Part shown: one piece after another, positions 26,305-36,735 of the stretch
Position numbering within the stretch: the first letter of the stretch is position 1
Layout of the letters: every line of letters starts with the position of its first letter
Assembly (NCBI RefSeq): GCF_024345535.1
Contig: NZ_JAGQBH010000001.1
Coordinates: 558,001 to 622,000, forward strand
Reading direction: 5' to 3'
DNA: 64,000 bases
Origin: Cyanobium sp. N.Huapi 1H5
GTDB taxonomy: Bacteria > Cyanobacteriota > Cyanobacteriia > PCC-6307 > Cyanobiaceae
Notes under the pieces: generated by a model
Databases searched by the model: none
Seen by the model: only the letters and a program-made list of their open reading frames with translations
Told to the model about the DNA's origin: nothing
Translations under genes and position numbers: made by a program

Positions 26305-27051
26305 ATGACCGGCGACATCACTCCCCCCCATGAGGAACGGATCGATCCCCGGGAGGGCGCGGTCGACGCGGCCCGGGTGGAGGAGCTCCTCGAGACCCTG
26401 CCGGTGAACCCCGACGGCGGCACCGACCCCACGGTCTCCGCCCAGGGCTCCGGGGCCCCGGACGCCGCCGATCCCGGCGCCGCGCCGGACGCCACTCCGG
26501 ATGCCACTCCGGACACCACTGCATCCGGCTCTGATCGCGTCGGCCAGCTGGAGGCCGAGCTGGCGGCCCTGCGCAGCGAGAACGAGTCGCTCAAGGGCCA
26601 GTACATGCGCATCGCTGCCGACTTCGACAACTTCCGCAAGCGCCAGACCCGCGACAAGGAGGATCAGCGCCTGCACATCACCTGCACCACCCTCACGGAG
26701 ATCCTGCCGGTGGTCGACAACTTCGACCGGGCCCGGCAGCAGCTCAACCCCCAGAGCGAGGAGGCCCAGAGCCTGCATCGCAGTTATCAGAACCTTTATA
26801 AACAGCTGGTCGATGTGTTCAAGCAGCTCGGGGTTTCGCCGATGCGGGTGGAGGGGGAACCCTTCGATCCCTCGCTTCACGAGGCCGTGCTGCGCGAACC
26901 CAGTGAGGAGCATCCGGAGGACGTGGTGATCGAGGAGCTGCAGCGTGGCTACCACCTCGACGGCCGCGTGCTGCGGCACGCCCTGGTCAAGGTGTCGATG
27001 GGTCCCGGCCCGGCCGCATCAGCGCCTCCCAGCGAGGGGACGTCCGACTGA
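26305..27051 (+). CDS. grpE: Nucleotide exchange factor GrpE
   Basis: 248 residues. GrpE swaps ADP for ATP on DnaK. An acidic, low-complexity N-terminus (1-75) contains three near-identical units of GA(C/T)GCCACTCCG coding [11 protein letters not shown]. The long coiled coil follows ([20 protein letters not shown]), then the conserved [17 protein letters not shown] and the head domain with [45 protein letters not shown] and [20 protein letters not shown]. Its stop overlaps the dnaJ start (TGATG). Confidence 0.96.
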   Translation: MTGDITPPHEERIDPREGAVDAARVEELLETLPVNPDGGTDPTVSAQGSGAPDAADPGAAPDATPDATPDTTASGSDRVGQLEAELAALRSENESLKGQYMRIAADFDNFRKRQTRDKEDQRLHITCTTLTEILPVVDNFDRARQQLNPQSEEAQSLHRSYQNLYKQLVDVFKQLGVSPMRVEGEPFDPSLHEAVLREPSEEHPEDVVIEELQRGYHLDGRVLRHALVKVSMGPGPAASAPPSEGTSD

Positions 27052-28175
27052 TGGCCGATTACTACGACCTGCTCGGTGTCAGCCGGGACGTGGATGCCGA
27101 CAGCCTCAAGAAGGCCTATCGGCGTCTGGCCCGCCAGTACCACCCGGACGTCAACAAGGATCCGGCCGCGGAGGACCGCTTCAAAGAGATCGGCCGGGCC
27201 TACGAGGTGCTCAGCGATCCCCAGACCCGGGCCCGCTACGACCAGTTCGGTGAGGCCGGCCTCGGGGGCGGCGGCGGCATGCCCGACATGGGCGACATGG
27301 GCGGCTTCGCCGACCTCTTCGAGACCTTCTTCAGCGGTTTCGGCGGAGCCGGTGGTGGCGCCGCAGCCGGGGCCCGCCGCCGCGGCCCCCGCCAGGGCGA
27401 CGACCTGCGCCTGGATCTCACCATCAGCTTCAGCGAGGCCGTCTTCGGCGCCGAGAAGGATGTCCAGATCCGCCACCTCGAGACCTGCACCACCTGCAAT
27501 GGTTCCGGGGCCAAGGCGGGCAGCGGCCCCACCACCTGCGGCACCTGCGGCGGCGCCGGCCAGGTGCGCCGAGCCACCCGCACCCCCTTCGGCAACTTCA
27601 CCCAGGTGGCGCCCTGCCCCACCTGCGACGGCACCGGCCAGGTGATCGCCGATCCCTGCAATGCCTGCGGCGGCCAGGGCCTGCAGCAGGTGCGCAAGAA
27701 GCTGCGTATCAACATCCCCGCCGGCGTCGACACCGGCACCCGCCTGCGGGTGGGCCAGGAGGGCAACGCCGGCCAGCGGGGCGGGCCGGCCGGGGATCTC
27801 TACGTCTTCCTCACCGTCCAGTCCCACCCCCACCTGCGCCGCGACGGGGTGACGATCCATTCCGAGGTCCCGCTCAACTACCTCCAGGCGATCCTGGGCG
27901 ACACGATCGAGGTCGAGACCGTCGACGGCCACGAGCCGCTGGAGATTCCCCCCGGCACCCAGCCTGGGGCCGTCATCACCCTCCAGGGCAAGGGGGTGCC
28001 CCGACTCGGCAATCCGGTGGCCCGCGGCAACCATCAGTTCACCATCAAGGTGCAGCTGCCCACCAAGCTCAACAATGAGGAGCGGCAGCTGCTCGAACAG
28101 CTGGCCGGACACCACACCAGCAAGGGCCAGCGCCATCACCACAAGAGCGGCCTGTTCGGCGGCCTGTTCGGTTGA
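27051..28175 (+). CDS. dnaJ: Chaperone protein DnaJ (type I)
   Basis: 374 residues. The J-domain (1-70) carries HPD at 31-33; a G/F-rich and methionine-containing linker ([19 protein letters not shown]) follows. The zinc region has four CxxCxGxG repeats: [24 protein letters not shown] and CNACGGQG. Two C-terminal substrate-binding domains and a dimerisation tail complete it. DnaJ presents unfolded proteins to DnaK; DnaK itself is not in the window. Coupled to grpE and followed closely by a TusA-like gene and rsgA in the same direction. Confidence 0.96.
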   Translation: MADYYDLLGVSRDVDADSLKKAYRRLARQYHPDVNKDPAAEDRFKEIGRAYEVLSDPQTRARYDQFGEAGLGGGGGMPDMGDMGGFADLFETFFSGFGGAGGGAAAGARRRGPRQGDDLRLDLTISFSEAVFGAEKDVQIRHLETCTTCNGSGAKAGSGPTTCGTCGGAGQVRRATRTPFGNFTQVAPCPTCDGTGQVIADPCNACGGQGLQQVRKKLRINIPAGVDTGTRLRVGQEGNAGQRGGPAGDLYVFLTVQSHPHLRRDGVTIHSEVPLNYLQAILGDTIEVETVDGHEPLEIPPGTQPGAVITLQGKGVPRLGNPVARGNHQFTIKVQLPTKLNNEERQLLEQLAGHHTSKGQRHHHKSGLFGGLFG

Positions 28176-28180
28176 GCGCC

Positions 28181-28429
28181 ATGGGCGGCTCGCCGGCGGT
28201 CCTCGATCTGCGGGGAACGCCCTGCCCGGTGAATTTCATCCGGGCGCGTCTGGCCCTGGAGCCCCTGCCGCCGGGGAGCTGGCTCCAGATCGATCTGGAT
28301 GGGGGGGAGCCGGAGCAGATGGTGAGCGAGGGTCTGCGGAACGAGGGTCACACGGTGCAGCGGGTCGACCCGTCGCCCTTCGCCCCCGGGGGCGGGGTGC
28401 GGCTGCTGGTGCGACGGGATGGGGGATGA
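28181..28429 (+). CDS. TusA-family (SirA-like) small protein
   Basis: 82 residues from ATG 28181; a TTG at 28172 is in the same frame. VLDLRGTPCPVNFIRARLAL carries the TusA cysteine, but the usual CPxP reads CPVN. The strand-helix pattern WLQIDLDGGEPEQMVSEGLR and HTVQRVDPSPF fits the family fold. TusA proteins hand persulfide sulfur to tRNA-thiolation or molybdenum-cofactor enzymes; without the second proline this member may have another role. Its 3' end overlaps rsgA by 11 bases and it follows dnaJ closely, so all four genes from grpE to rsgA form an operon. Confidence 0.82.
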   Translation: MGGSPAVLDLRGTPCPVNFIRARLALEPLPPGSWLQIDLDGGEPEQMVSEGLRNEGHTVQRVDPSPFAPGGGVRLLVRRDGG

Positions 28430-29528
28430 GCCGCTGCCGGGTCGGGTGGTGGCTCTGCAGGCCAATTACTGCCTGGTGAGCCTCGACGGGCCCTGTGAGC
28501 CCGGGGGCGACGGCTCCGAGCCCTGGAGAGACGGCTGCCTGCTCTGCACCCGTCGCACCCGCCTCGACAAGAGCGGCCTGCAGGTGTGCGTGGGTGATCG
28601 GGTGACGGTGGCGGCCGTCGACTGGCGGGCCCGACGGGGGGCGGTGGTGGGTCTCGAACCCCGCCACAGCCTGCTGGAGCGGCCGGCGGTCGCCAACGTG
28701 AGCCGGGTGGTGGTGGTGGTGGCCGTGGCCGAACCCGGCCTCGACCCCCTGCAGCTGACCCGGTTCCTGATCACCGCCGAGGCCACCGGCCAGCCGGTGC
28801 AGGTGGTGCTCAGCAAGGCCGACCTGCTGCCGGCGGACGAGGTGCGGGCCTGGTGCCGCCGGCTGAAGGGCTGGGGCTACGGCACCGTGGCGGTTTCGAC
28901 CCGCAGCGGCGAGGGCCTGGAGGCGCTGCGGGTCCAGCTGGCCGAGCCGGGCATCGCCGTGCTCTGCGGCCCCTCCGGCGTGGGCAAGAGCAGCCTGCTC
29001 AATGCCCTGGCCCCGGCCCTGGAGCTGCGCGTCGCCGCCGTCTCCGGGCGCCTGCGCCGGGGACGCCACACGACCCGGCATGTCGAATTGTTTCCCGTGG
29101 CGCCGGGGGCCCTGGTGGCCGATTCACCCGGCTTCAACACCCCCGCCCTTCCCGCCGACCCCCAGACTCTGGTGGCCGCCTTCCCGGAATTGCTGGCCCG
29201 CCTCCAGGCCACCCCCTGCCGTTTCGCCAACTGCCGCCACCTGGGCGACCCCGGCTGTGCCGTGGGGGACGGCTGGGACCGCCAGGCGATCTACGGCCGC
29301 TGCCTCGAGGAGGTGGAGGCCGCCGCGGCCCGCTCCCGCGGCGGCCAGGGACGCCAGGGGGAGCGGGGCCTGCGTCAGCGGGGCGACCGGCTCGAACCGC
29401 TGCTCGATCCCCAGCTGCGTCGCTCCTCCCGCAGCACCCGGCGTCAGGGGCTGGACCAGGACCTGCCGGCGCTGGAGGGGGACCTCAGTTCCCCAGACCG
29501 GGAAGATTCAGATCCAGACCCCCGGTGA
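28419..29528 (+). CDS. rsgA: Small ribosomal subunit biogenesis GTPase RsgA
   Basis: 369 residues. RsgA is a circularly permuted GTPase that checks 30S maturation. The N-terminal OB-fold includes [20 protein letters not shown]. The permuted motifs follow in order: G4 [14 protein letters not shown]1 [16 protein letters not shown]2 [13 protein letters not shown] and G3 [10 protein letters not shown]. The zinc domain is [16 protein letters not shown] plus the nearby His. A basic tail (about 310-345) is longer than in E. coli. The last 44 bases lie antisense to the 3' end of ebfC. Confidence 0.94.
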   Translation: MGDEPLPGRVVALQANYCLVSLDGPCEPGGDGSEPWRDGCLLCTRRTRLDKSGLQVCVGDRVTVAAVDWRARRGAVVGLEPRHSLLERPAVANVSRVVVVVAVAEPGLDPLQLTRFLITAEATGQPVQVVLSKADLLPADEVRAWCRRLKGWGYGTVAVSTRSGEGLEALRVQLAEPGIAVLCGPSGVGKSSLLNALAPALELRVAAVSGRLRRGRHTTRHVELFPVAPGALVADSPGFNTPALPADPQTLVAAFPELLARLQATPCRFANCRHLGDPGCAVGDGWDRQAIYGRCLEEVEAAAARSRGGQGRQGERGLRQRGDRLEPLLDPQLRRSSRSTRRQGLDQDLPALEGDLSSPDREDSDPDPR

Positions 29529-29826
29529 GGGTTTCCATGCGCTCGCGCATGGTGCCGGTGGAGACCTCGTAGGCCTTGCAGAGGGCCGCCAGCACGGCCG
29601 CCTCGACCGTCTCGACGGGTTCGGCGAGCAGCTCGGGGCTCAGCTCGACCCGCAGGGGCTGCTGGTTGCCGGAGAGCCAGACGCTGGCGCGGCCCTCGGG
29701 GTCGCTGCCCTGCAGTTCCATCGCGTCAAGCTCCTCCTGGAGCTTCTGGGCGTCCTGCTGAATCTGCTGGGCCTTGCGGAAGGCCTCGGTCAGCTGTCCG
29801 AAATTGGGAAGTCCGAAGCCGGCCAT
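29485..29826 (-). CDS. YbaB/EbfC nucleoid-associated protein
   Basis: 113 residues: [60 protein letters not shown]. The long N-terminal helix pair and the small beta sheet are the YbaB/EbfC fold; members bind DNA as dimers. In cyanobacteria it is commonly found next to murB, as here (28 bases away on the same strand). It overlaps the rsgA 3' end by 44 bases. Confidence 0.9.
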   Translation of the reverse strand: MAGFGLPNFGQLTEAFRKAQQIQQDAQKLQEELDAMELQGSDPEGRASVWLSGNQQPLRVELSPELLAEPVETVEAAVLAALCKAYEVSTGTMRERMETLTGGLDLNLPGLGN

Positions 29827-29853
29827 GCCAGGGGGTCGTCGTCTGGGGGCAGG

Positions 29854-30747
29854 CTAGAACCCCAGCCGCTGGACCTCCGGGTGCAGCCGCACCCCGCGGC
29901 TCTCCAGCACCCGCTGCTGCACCAGCCGGATCAGGGCGTCGATGTCGGCGGCGGTGGCGGCCCCGGTGTTGACGATGAAGTTGGCGTGGATCGGCGACAC
30001 CTGGGCATCGCCGATGGCGAGTCCCTTGAGGCCGAGGGATTCGATCAGTTGGCCGGCCTTGAGCGGTTCGGGATTGCGGAACACGCTGCCGCAGCTGGGT
30101 TGCTGGTAGGGCTGGGTGCTGGTGCGGCTCTGCAGGTTGGCGCTGGTGCGGGCGGTGAGCTCCGCCGGGTCGTGGCCGGGCTCCAGCCGGAAGCGGGCCG
30201 AGAGCACCAGCAGCGGCTCCTCCTGCAGGCGGCTGTGGCGGTAGGCGAAGGCCAGATCGCCGGCGGCCAGTTCGAACGGGGCTTCGGGCCGGCGGGGATC
30301 CAGCACCCGCACCGACACCAGCCACTCGGCGGTGCAGCCCCCCTGGGCGCCGGCGTTCATCACCACCGCGCCACCCACCGTGCCGGGGATGCCGACGGCC
30401 CACTCCAGCCCCCGCAGGCCTCTGCGGGCCGCCTTGCGGGCCAGGGTGGGGATCGGTTCGCCCGCCTCGGCCTCCACCCAGCCCTCGCCCGGGTCCAGGC
30501 GGCTGCCCTGCAGCCGCCGGTTGCAGAGGGTGAGGCCCTCGAGGCCGCCGTCGGCGATCAGCAGGTTGGAGCCCGCGCCGATGCAGCGGAAGGGGAGCCC
30601 CGAGGCCGCCGCCCAGGCGGCATGGGCGATCAGCTCCCCCTGGTCGGCGGGTTCGGCGAACCAGGCGGCCGGCCCGCCCACCTTCCAGGTGGTGTAGTCC
30701 CGCAGGGCGACCGCGGCCCGGGTCTGGTTGGGCGGGGCCGTTGCCAT
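29854..30747 (-). CDS. murB: UDP-N-acetylenolpyruvoylglucosamine reductase MurB
   Basis: 297 residues from ATG 30747. MurB reduces enolpyruvyl-UDP-GlcNAc to UDP-MurNAc with NADPH and FAD. Markers: [14 protein letters not shown], the FAD loop [35 protein letters not shown] with GAQGG, the active-site stretch [11 protein letters not shown] and the closing EVQRLGF. The frame continues upstream without a good start. Its ATG lies 4 bases after the murC stop, so murC and murB are coupled. Confidence 0.95.
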   Translation of the reverse strand: MATAPPNQTRAAVALRDYTTWKVGGPAAWFAEPADQGELIAHAAWAAASGLPFRCIGAGSNLLIADGGLEGLTLCNRRLQGSRLDPGEGWVEAEAGEPIPTLARKAARRGLRGLEWAVGIPGTVGGAVVMNAGAQGGCTAEWLVSVRVLDPRRPEAPFELAAGDLAFAYRHSRLQEEPLLVLSARFRLEPGHDPAELTARTSANLQSRTSTQPYQQPSCGSVFRNPEPLKAGQLIESLGLKGLAIGDAQVSPIHANFIVNTGAATAADIDALIRLVQQRVLESRGVRLHPEVQRLGF

Positions 30748-30751
30748 CGCC

Positions 30752-32203
30752 TCAGGCCACCAGCGCGGTGGGGCGACCCCGTTCGTCGAGGGCCCCCAGG
30801 CGCTCCCAGAGGCTGTTGACGTCGCCGGCCCCCATCGCCAACACCAGGTCGCCGGGGCCGGTGCCACCGGCCACCAGCTCCGCCAGGGCCTCCATGCTGG
30901 TCGCCACCGCCACCGGCAGGTCGGGAGCGAGGGCCCGGACCGCCTCGGCCAGGGCCGGGCTGGAGACCCCCGCCATCGGCGCTTCGCCGGCCGCATAGAG
31001 GGGCGCCAGCAGCACCGCGTCGGCCTGGGTCAGGGCGGCGGCGAAATCGTCCAGGAACTGGGCGGTGCGGGTGTAGCGATGGGGCTGGAACACCGCCACC
31101 AGCCGCCGGGGCACCAGGGGCAGCGGGCTGCGGCCGCTCTCCACCATCAGCCGGGCCATGGCGATCGTGGCCGCCACTTCGCTGGGGTGGTGGGCGTAGT
31201 CGTCGACGATCGCCCGGTCCTGCCAGAGCCCGCGGCAGTCGAAGCGGCGGCCCGGGGGGCGCAGGCCCGCCACCGCCCGGCGCAGGTCCTCGAAGGGGAC
31301 GCCCTCAAGCCGGCAGGCCGCCATGGCGGCCACGGTGTTGCTCAGGTTGTGGCGGCCGGGCAGGGGCACCTCCAGGGTGCCGAGCGGTTCCCCGTGCTCG
31401 TACCAGGTGGCCAGGGTGCCGTCGCCCCGCTCCTCCAGGGGGATGGCGGCGAAGTCCACGCCTTCGCTGCTGCAGGTCGACCACCAGCTGGTGGCCTGGA
31501 AGTGCTCGCGCAGCACCGGGCAGTCACGGTTGGCCAGCAGGGTCGTGCACCCCCCGGCGAAGTGCTGCAGGGTGGCCACCAGGGCGGCCAGATCCGGGTA
31601 GTGGTCGGTGTGGTCGAGCTCCACGTTGGTGAGCAGCCCCAGCCGGGGCCGGAACTTCACCAGGGAGCCGTCCGACTCGTCGGCCTCGGCCACCAGCAGC
31701 CGGCCCTGGCCATGGCGGCCGTTGCTGCCGAAGGCGGGCACGATCCCGCCGATCACGGCGGTGGGGTCCTCGCCGACGGCCTCCAGGAGCGTGGCGATCA
31801 GGGTGCTGGTGGTGGTCTTGCCGTGGCTGCCGGCCACCGCGATCGAGGGCTGGGCATTGATCAGGGCCGCCAGCACGTCGGAGCGGTGCACGATCGGCAG
31901 CCCCCGCCGCCGGGCCTCGGCCAGCTCCTGGTTGGCGGCGGGCACCGCCGAGCTGATCACCACCAGGGGATCCGCCATCGTCCCGTCGAGGCCGGCGAGC
32001 ATCGCGGTGATCGTGGCGACGGTCTGCTCCTGGAACACCCGCACGCCGGCGCTTCCCAGCCGCTCCAGCACCGGACTGGGACGGGGGTCGGAGCCGCTCA
32101 CCAGGAAGCCCCTCTCCGCCAGGATCCCTGCCAGGGCGGACATGCCGATCCCCCCGGCTCCGATGAAATGGAGCGGTTGACGGCGATCGAGCTTCGGGAT
32201 CAA
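30752..32203 (-). CDS. murC: UDP-N-acetylmuramate--L-alanine ligase MurC
   Basis: 483 residues from TTG 32203, which has GGAG seven bases upstream and puts the Rossmann loop [20 protein letters not shown] near the N-terminus. The ATP site is [20 protein letters not shown], then [52 protein letters not shown] and FQPHRYTRT, all MurC-specific. The enzyme adds L-Ala to UDP-MurNAc, the first residue of the peptide stem. Upstream and divergent lies gap2. Confidence 0.96.
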   Translation of the reverse strand: MIPKLDRRQPLHFIGAGGIGMSALAGILAERGFLVSGSDPRPSPVLERLGSAGVRVFQEQTVATITAMLAGLDGTMADPLVVISSAVPAANQELAEARRRGLPIVHRSDVLAALINAQPSIAVAGSHGKTTTSTLIATLLEAVGEDPTAVIGGIVPAFGSNGRHGQGRLLVAEADESDGSLVKFRPRLGLLTNVELDHTDHYPDLAALVATLQHFAGGCTTLLANRDCPVLREHFQATSWWSTCSSEGVDFAAIPLEERGDGTLATWYEHGEPLGTLEVPLPGRHNLSNTVAAMAACRLEGVPFEDLRRAVAGLRPPGRRFDCRGLWQDRAIVDDYAHHPSEVAATIAMARLMVESGRSPLPLVPRRLVAVFQPHRYTRTAQFLDDFAAALTQADAVLLAPLYAAGEAPMAGVSSPALAEAVRALAPDLPVAVATSMEALAELVAGGTGPGDLVLAMGAGDVNSLWERLGALDERGRPTALVA

Positions 32204-32328
32204 GGGGGACTCCAGGCCTCGCCGAAAATAACGGCAGCCCGGCCCTCCCCCCTCTGCGGGATACTGCGCTTTGCCGACCGTCCGATCCGGGGCCTGTGGC
32301 TGCGGGAAAGAGCAGGACCCCATTTCTG

Positions 32329-32334
32329 TATGAT
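32329..32334 (+). promoter_or_regulatory. Candidate -10 box for gap2
   Basis: TATGAT preceded by TG, 48 bases before the gap2 ATG in the murC-gap2 divergent spacer. No clear -35 box is seen. No Shine-Dalgarno sequence stands directly before the gap2 ATG. Confidence 0.35.
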
Positions 32335-32381
32335 CGGCAGCCAAAATCCCCCCTTGCTAGCGGGTCCCACCGCTTTCTGCC

Positions 32382-33404
32382 ATGACCTTGCGCGTTGCGA
32401 TCAATGGATTTGGCCGAATCGGTCGGAACTTCATGCGCTGCTGGCTGAGCCGCGGTGAGAACACCGGCATCGAAGTGGTCGGCCTGAACGACACCTCCGA
32501 TCCGAAGACCAACGCCCACCTGCTCCAGTACGACACGATGCTCGGCCACATCCGCAATGCGGAAGTGAGCCACACCGACGACACCATCGTCGTGAACGGC
32601 AAGCACATCAAGTGCTTCTCCGACCGCAACCCCCTCAACCTGCCCTGGAAGGAATGGGGTGTGGATCTGGTGATCGAGGCCACCGGGGTGTTCATCGACC
32701 AGAAGGGTGCCGGCAAGCACATCGAGGCCGGTGCCAAGAAGGTTCTGATCACCGCCCCGGGCAAGGGTGAGGGTGTGGGCACCTTCGTGGTCGGCGTCAA
32801 CGCTGATCAATACCGCCACGAAGACTTCGACATCATCAGCAATGCCAGCTGCACCACCAACTGCATGGCACCGCTGGTGAAGGTGCTCGACCAATCCCTC
32901 GGGATCGTGAAGGGCATGATGACCACCACCCACAGCTACACGGGTGACCAGCGCATCCTTGATGCCTCCCACCGCGACCTGCGCCGCGCCCGCGCCGCCG
33001 CCGTGAACATCGTGCCCACCAGCACCGGTGCCGCCACCGCGGTGGCGTTGGTGTACCCGCCGATGAAGGGCAAGCTCAACGGCATCGCCCTGCGCGTTCC
33101 CACCCCCAACGTCTCGGTGGTGGACATGGTGCTCGAGGTGAGCCGCGCCACCACCAAGGAGGAGGTGAACAGCATCTTCAAGGCCGCGTCTGAAAACGGC
33201 ATGAAGGGCATCATCAAGTACTGCGATCTGCCCCTGGTCTCCACCGACCACGCCGGCACCGATGAATCCACGATCGTGGACTCTGACCTCACCCTGGTGA
33301 TGGACGGCACCATGGTGAAGGTGATCTCCTGGTACGACAACGAGTGGGGCTACAGCCAGCGCGTCGTCGATCTGGCCGAAGTGGTGGCCCGCAACTGGAA
33401 GTGA
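32382..33404 (+). CDS. gap2: Glyceraldehyde-3-phosphate dehydrogenase (Gap2 type)
   Basis: 340 residues. The NAD(P) loop is [15 protein letters not shown] (7-21), the catalytic cysteine is Cys157 in [12 protein letters not shown], and [15 protein letters not shown] is at the end. The residues [20 protein letters not shown] and the general sequence match cyanobacterial Gap2, the dual-cofactor enzyme that reduces 1,3-bisphosphoglycerate in the Calvin cycle; the long CP12-like tail of plant GapB is absent. Codon use is extremely biased to C-ending codons, as expected for an abundant protein. Confidence 0.96.
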   Translation: MTLRVAINGFGRIGRNFMRCWLSRGENTGIEVVGLNDTSDPKTNAHLLQYDTMLGHIRNAEVSHTDDTIVVNGKHIKCFSDRNPLNLPWKEWGVDLVIEATGVFIDQKGAGKHIEAGAKKVLITAPGKGEGVGTFVVGVNADQYRHEDFDIISNASCTTNCMAPLVKVLDQSLGIVKGMMTTTHSYTGDQRILDASHRDLRRARAAAVNIVPTSTGAATAVALVYPPMKGKLNGIALRVPTPNVSVVDMVLEVSRATTKEEVNSIFKAASENGMKGIIKYCDLPLVSTDHAGTDESTIVDSDLTLVMDGTMVKVISWYDNEWGYSQRVVDLAEVVARNWK

Positions 33405-33447
33405 GCCGGCGGGCCCCCTCCTCAGCTGAACCCGTTCGCTGAATCCC

Positions 33448-34467
33448 TCAGCCGAAATGCCGGAAGGTGGCGGTCGGGGGGGCGATAGGCCCTCCCCCCT
33501 CCGCCCACCCCAGGGGCCCGCAGGCCTGGGGCTCCACCAGCCGGCCGATCCGCCGCGCCCCCTCCAGCCGCTGGACCAGGGCATCGGCCCAGGCCGGCTC
33601 CAGGGCCAGGACCAGTTCGAAATCCTCCCCGCCCCAGAGGCACCAGTCCTCGGCCTGATCCTGGCCCGCCAGTTCCGCCGCCAGGGGCAGATCGCTCCGG
33701 GATAACAGGGCGGTGCAGCCGCTGGCCACGGCCAGGCAGGAGGCCGCGGCCGCCAGCCCGTCACTGCTGTCGCAGCCGGCCACCCGCCAGTCCAGGGCCG
33801 CGGGGCGGCAGGCGCCCAGGGCCGCCACCGCATCGAACCGGGGCACGGGCCGGCGGTGGGTACGGATCGCCCGCTCCCGGCAGGCCGGCGCCAGGCCCGG
33901 CATCGCCTCTCCCTGCAGCAGGGCCAGCCCCAGGCGGCTGAGCCCATGGGCGCCGGTGCTGACCAGCGCATCGCCCGGCCTGCCGTCCCCACGGCGGATC
34001 GCGCCGCCCCCCGCCGGCAGCCGGCCCAGGGCGGTGACGGCCAGCAGGCGCTGGCGGCCGCCGCTGCAGTCGCCCCCGAGCAGCAGGCCCCCATGGGCCC
34101 CCAGCAGCTCCGCCAGGCCGCCGTAGGCCCCCTCCACCCAGGCCCAGGGGGTGTGGCCCGGGGCCACCAGGGCCACGGTGATGCCCACGGCGCCGTGGCA
34201 GCCCATGGCCGCGAGATCGGAGAGGTTGGCCGCCGCCGCCCGCCAGCCCACGTCGCCGGCGCCCATCGTCGCCTCGCTGAAGTGGACGTCCTCCACCAGC
34301 ACGTCGGTGTTCAGCACCAGCGGTGGATCGCCCGCCGGGTGGCCCCCCAGCAGGGCCGGTCCGAGCAGGGCGGCGTCATCGTCGAACTGCCCCGGGGGGG
34401 CGAAGGCGCCGAGGCGCCGGATCAGCTCCGTTTCCCCCAGCTGCGCCAGGGTGGGCCCCTCAGGCAT
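33448..34467 (-). CDS. thiL: Thiamine-monophosphate kinase ThiL
   Basis: 339 residues from ATG 34467 ([20 protein letters not shown]). ThiL phosphorylates thiamine monophosphate to the active diphosphate. Conserved parts: [68 protein letters not shown] and the ATP-site loop [12 protein letters not shown]. The first 8 bases overlap the 3' end of the cyclophilin gene, so the two are cotranscribed. Convergent with gap2. Confidence 0.93.
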   Translation of the reverse strand: MPEGPTLAQLGETELIRRLGAFAPPGQFDDDAALLGPALLGGHPAGDPPLVLNTDVLVEDVHFSEATMGAGDVGWRAAAANLSDLAAMGCHGAVGITVALVAPGHTPWAWVEGAYGGLAELLGAHGGLLLGGDCSGGRQRLLAVTALGRLPAGGGAIRRGDGRPGDALVSTGAHGLSRLGLALLQGEAMPGLAPACRERAIRTHRRPVPRFDAVAALGACRPAALDWRVAGCDSSDGLAAAASCLAVASGCTALLSRSDLPLAAELAGQDQAEDWCLWGGEDFELVLALEPAWADALVQRLEGARRIGRLVEPQACGPLGWAEGGGPIAPPTATFRHFG

Positions 34468-35563
34468 GGGGGCGCAGGTTGTCGGCCCCCTCGACCACCG
34501 ACGCCCGGACGATGCCGTCATCGGCGGTGAGCTCCTCGAGCACGTCGAAGCCGTCCACCACGTAGCCGAAGGCGGCGTAGCGCCCGTCGATCAGGTTGAG
34601 GCCTGCCGGGGTGAGCTCGGGTTCGAACAGGAACAGGAAGAACTGGGAGGAGCCGTCCCCCAGGGCCTCGTCGGAGTGGGCCCAGCCCAGGGTGCCCTTG
34701 CTGGCGAAGGGCAGCACCGGTTCGGCCTTGAACATGCCCAGATCCTCGAAGGTCTGGTTGTAGAAGGGGGCCTCCTGGCCGGGCACCATGATCTCCAGGG
34801 GCACCTGGCGCTCCTGCTTGGTGGCCGGATCCATGTAGCCGGTCTGGGGGCCGGCGGGATCGCCGGTCTGCAGCACGTAGAAGTCCTCGGCGCGGTTGAA
34901 GGGCAGGCCGTCGTAGAAGCCCCGCTGCACGAGATCCACGAAGGCGCCGGCGGTGAGGGGGGCGTTGTAGCCGTCCACGACGGCGGTCAGGTCACCCTTG
35001 GTGGTGGTCAGCCGCACGGTGGCCCGGCCCAGCAGCCGGGGCAGGGCGTCGAACTCGGCGGGAATCGTGAACGGGAAGGGCCCCACCAGCAGGGCTTCGG
35101 CGCGGCCGATGTCGGCCAGGGCCTCCCGGCGGGCCGCCAGGAACCGGTCCCGGTCCTGGGCCTCGCCGGCGGCCGCCAGATCCTGCAGATGCACGTCCGT
35201 GTCGGCCAGCAGGGCTTCGGCGGTGGGTCGGTCGGCGGCATCGAAGCTGGCCAGGATCCGCTCGCGGCTGCTGCCGAGCTGGGACTCGGCCCGGCGCACG
35301 GAGCCGGTCAGGCTGCTCCAGCGCTTGGCCCGCAGGTCGTCGCTGGTGTCCTCGAGGCGGTGCTGCAGCGCCTGCAGGTCGCGCTGCTCCATCGGCAGGG
35401 CGTTGCGCAGCAGGGCGGTGGGGTCGCTGACGGCGTTGCCCTGGGGCAGATAGGCCCAGGCGGCGGGCACCGCCAGCAGCAGGGTCAGCACGAGGGTCAG
35501 GGCGGCCCCCAGCCGGGCGGCCAGCGTGGTGGTGAACCCGATGCGCCTGCGTCGCCGGTCCAT
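34460..35563 (-). CDS. CYP38/TLP40-type peptidyl-prolyl cis-trans isomerase
   Basis: 367 residues. Basic residues followed by [20 protein letters not shown] and AYL form a signal peptide for lumen or periplasm. A helical domain (about 45-180; [20 protein letters not shown]) precedes the cyclophilin domain (about 185-360; [70 protein letters not shown]). This two-part build is that of TLP40/CYP38, the thylakoid-lumen cyclophilin needed for photosystem II assembly; the match is by architecture. Divergent from efp. Confidence 0.9.
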   Translation of the reverse strand: MDRRRRRIGFTTTLAARLGAALTLVLTLLLAVPAAWAYLPQGNAVSDPTALLRNALPMEQRDLQALQHRLEDTSDDLRAKRWSSLTGSVRRAESQLGSSRERILASFDAADRPTAEALLADTDVHLQDLAAAGEAQDRDRFLAARREALADIGRAEALLVGPFPFTIPAEFDALPRLLGRATVRLTTTKGDLTAVVDGYNAPLTAGAFVDLVQRGFYDGLPFNRAEDFYVLQTGDPAGPQTGYMDPATKQERQVPLEIMVPGQEAPFYNQTFEDLGMFKAEPVLPFASKGTLGWAHSDEALGDGSSQFFLFLFEPELTPAGLNLIDGRYAAFGYVVDGFDVLEELTADDGIVRASVVEGADNLRPHA

Positions 35564-35647
35564 GCTTCCCCTGTGACTGCCTGGACTTTGGCACAACCGG
35601 CCCGGGCCCCCGCCGCCGCCGTCCGCAGGTGGGCCTGTAGCCAGACG

Positions 35648-35653
35648 TACAAT
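35648..35653 (+). promoter_or_regulatory. Candidate -10 box for efp-accB
   Basis: TACAAT, 22 bases before the efp ATG, in the divergent spacer between the cyclophilin and efp. No convincing -35 box. Confidence 0.35.
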
Positions 35654-35674
35654 CCCCCGATCCGATCCGCCGGA

Positions 35675-36235
35675 ATGATCTCCAGCAACGACTTTCGTAC
35701 CGGCACCACGATTGAGCTGGATGGCCAGGTCTGGCGCGTCGTCGAATTCCTGCACGTCAAGCCCGGCAAGGGCTCGGCCTTCGTCCGCACCAAGCTCAAG
35801 GGCGTCCAGAGCGGCAACGTGGTGGAGAAGACCTTCCGCGCCGGGGAGACCATGCCCCAGGCCCAGCTGGAGAAGTCGACGCTCCAGCACACCTACATGG
35901 AAGGCGATGACTACGTCTTCATGGACATGGCCTCCTACGAGGAGACTCGCCTGACCGCCAAGCAGATCGGTGACGGCCGCAAGTACCTCAAGGAAGGCAT
36001 GGAGGTGAGCGTCGTCTCCTGGAACGGCAAACCCCTGGAGGTGGAGCTGCCCAATTCGGTGGTGCTCGAGGTCACCCAGACCGACCCCGGCGTCAAGGGC
36101 GACACCGCCACCGGCGGCACCAAGCCGGCCATCGTTGAGACCGGCGCCCAGGTGATGGTGCCCCTGTTCATCACGATCGGCGAGAAGATCAAGGTCGACA
36201 CCCGTACCGACAGCTATCTGGGCCGGGAGTCCTGA
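35675..36235 (+). CDS. efp: Translation elongation factor P
   Basis: 186 residues from ATG 35675. EF-P rescues ribosomes stalled at polyproline. The KOW-like N-domain has [20 protein letters not shown] and the loop [17 protein letters not shown] with Lys32 at the tip, where bacteria attach lysyl or other groups or leave it bare. The OB domains follow, with the signature [14 protein letters not shown] at the C-terminus. No EpmA or EarP gene is nearby. accB starts 5 bases after the stop, a linkage common in cyanobacteria. Confidence 0.96.
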   Translation: MISSNDFRTGTTIELDGQVWRVVEFLHVKPGKGSAFVRTKLKGVQSGNVVEKTFRAGETMPQAQLEKSTLQHTYMEGDDYVFMDMASYEETRLTAKQIGDGRKYLKEGMEVSVVSWNGKPLEVELPNSVVLEVTQTDPGVKGDTATGGTKPAIVETGAQVMVPLFITIGEKIKVDTRTDSYLGRES

Positions 36236-36240
36236 TCGCC

Positions 36241-36735
36241 ATGCAGCTCGATCACGACCAACTGCGCCAGCTGCTGGCCCTGCTCGGGGACAGCGACATC
36301 CAGGAACTCAAGCTGGAAGGCGACGACTTCCGCCTGGAGGTGCGCCGCAACCTGCCGGCCCCCGCACCGGCGACGGTCACCATGGTGCAGGCTCCGGCCG
36401 GGACGCCGCCGCCGCCCCCCGCCCCCGCGGCTCCGGTCGGCGCCGCCCCAGGCCCGTCGGCGCCTCCGCCGCCGGCCGCCTCGGTGCGCAGCGATCTGCA
36501 GGCCGTCACGGCGCCGATGGTGGGCACCTTCTACCGCTCCTCGGCCCCGGGGGAGGCCCCCTTCGTGGAGGTGGGCAGCCGCATCAGTGCCGGCCAGCCC
36601 GTCTGCATCCTCGAGGCGATGAAGCTGATGAACGAGCTGGAGTGCGAGTTCAGCGGCGAGGTGGTGGAAATCCTGGTGGAGAACGGCACGCCGGTGGAAT
36701 TCGGCCAGGTGCTGATGCGCATCAAGGCGGGCTGA
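36241..36735 (+). CDS. accB: Biotin carboxyl carrier protein of acetyl-CoA carboxylase
   Basis: 164 residues. A helical N-terminus (DQLRQLLALLGDSDIQELKL) leads to a long Pro/Ala linker (about 39-82) and the biotinyl domain (about 85-164) with thumb residues and EAMKLMNELE; the biotin-bearing lysine is Lys128. AccB carries CO2 between biotin carboxylase and carboxyltransferase in the first step of fatty-acid synthesis. Cotranscribed with efp; its last 14 bases overlap pdxA on the other strand. Confidence 0.96.
   Translation: MQLDHDQLRQLLALLGDSDIQELKLEGDDFRLEVRRNLPAPAPATVTMVQAPAGTPPPPPAPAAPVGAAPGPSAPPPPAASVRSDLQAVTAPMVGTFYRSSAPGEAPFVEVGSRISAGQPVCILEAMKLMNELECEFSGEVVEILVENGTPVEFGQVLMRIKAG

Noticed and set aside
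31524..34094. 856-residue minus-strand open frame
   Set aside because: Runs through murC, gap2 and thiL in the wrong frame; the pieces have no coherent fold.
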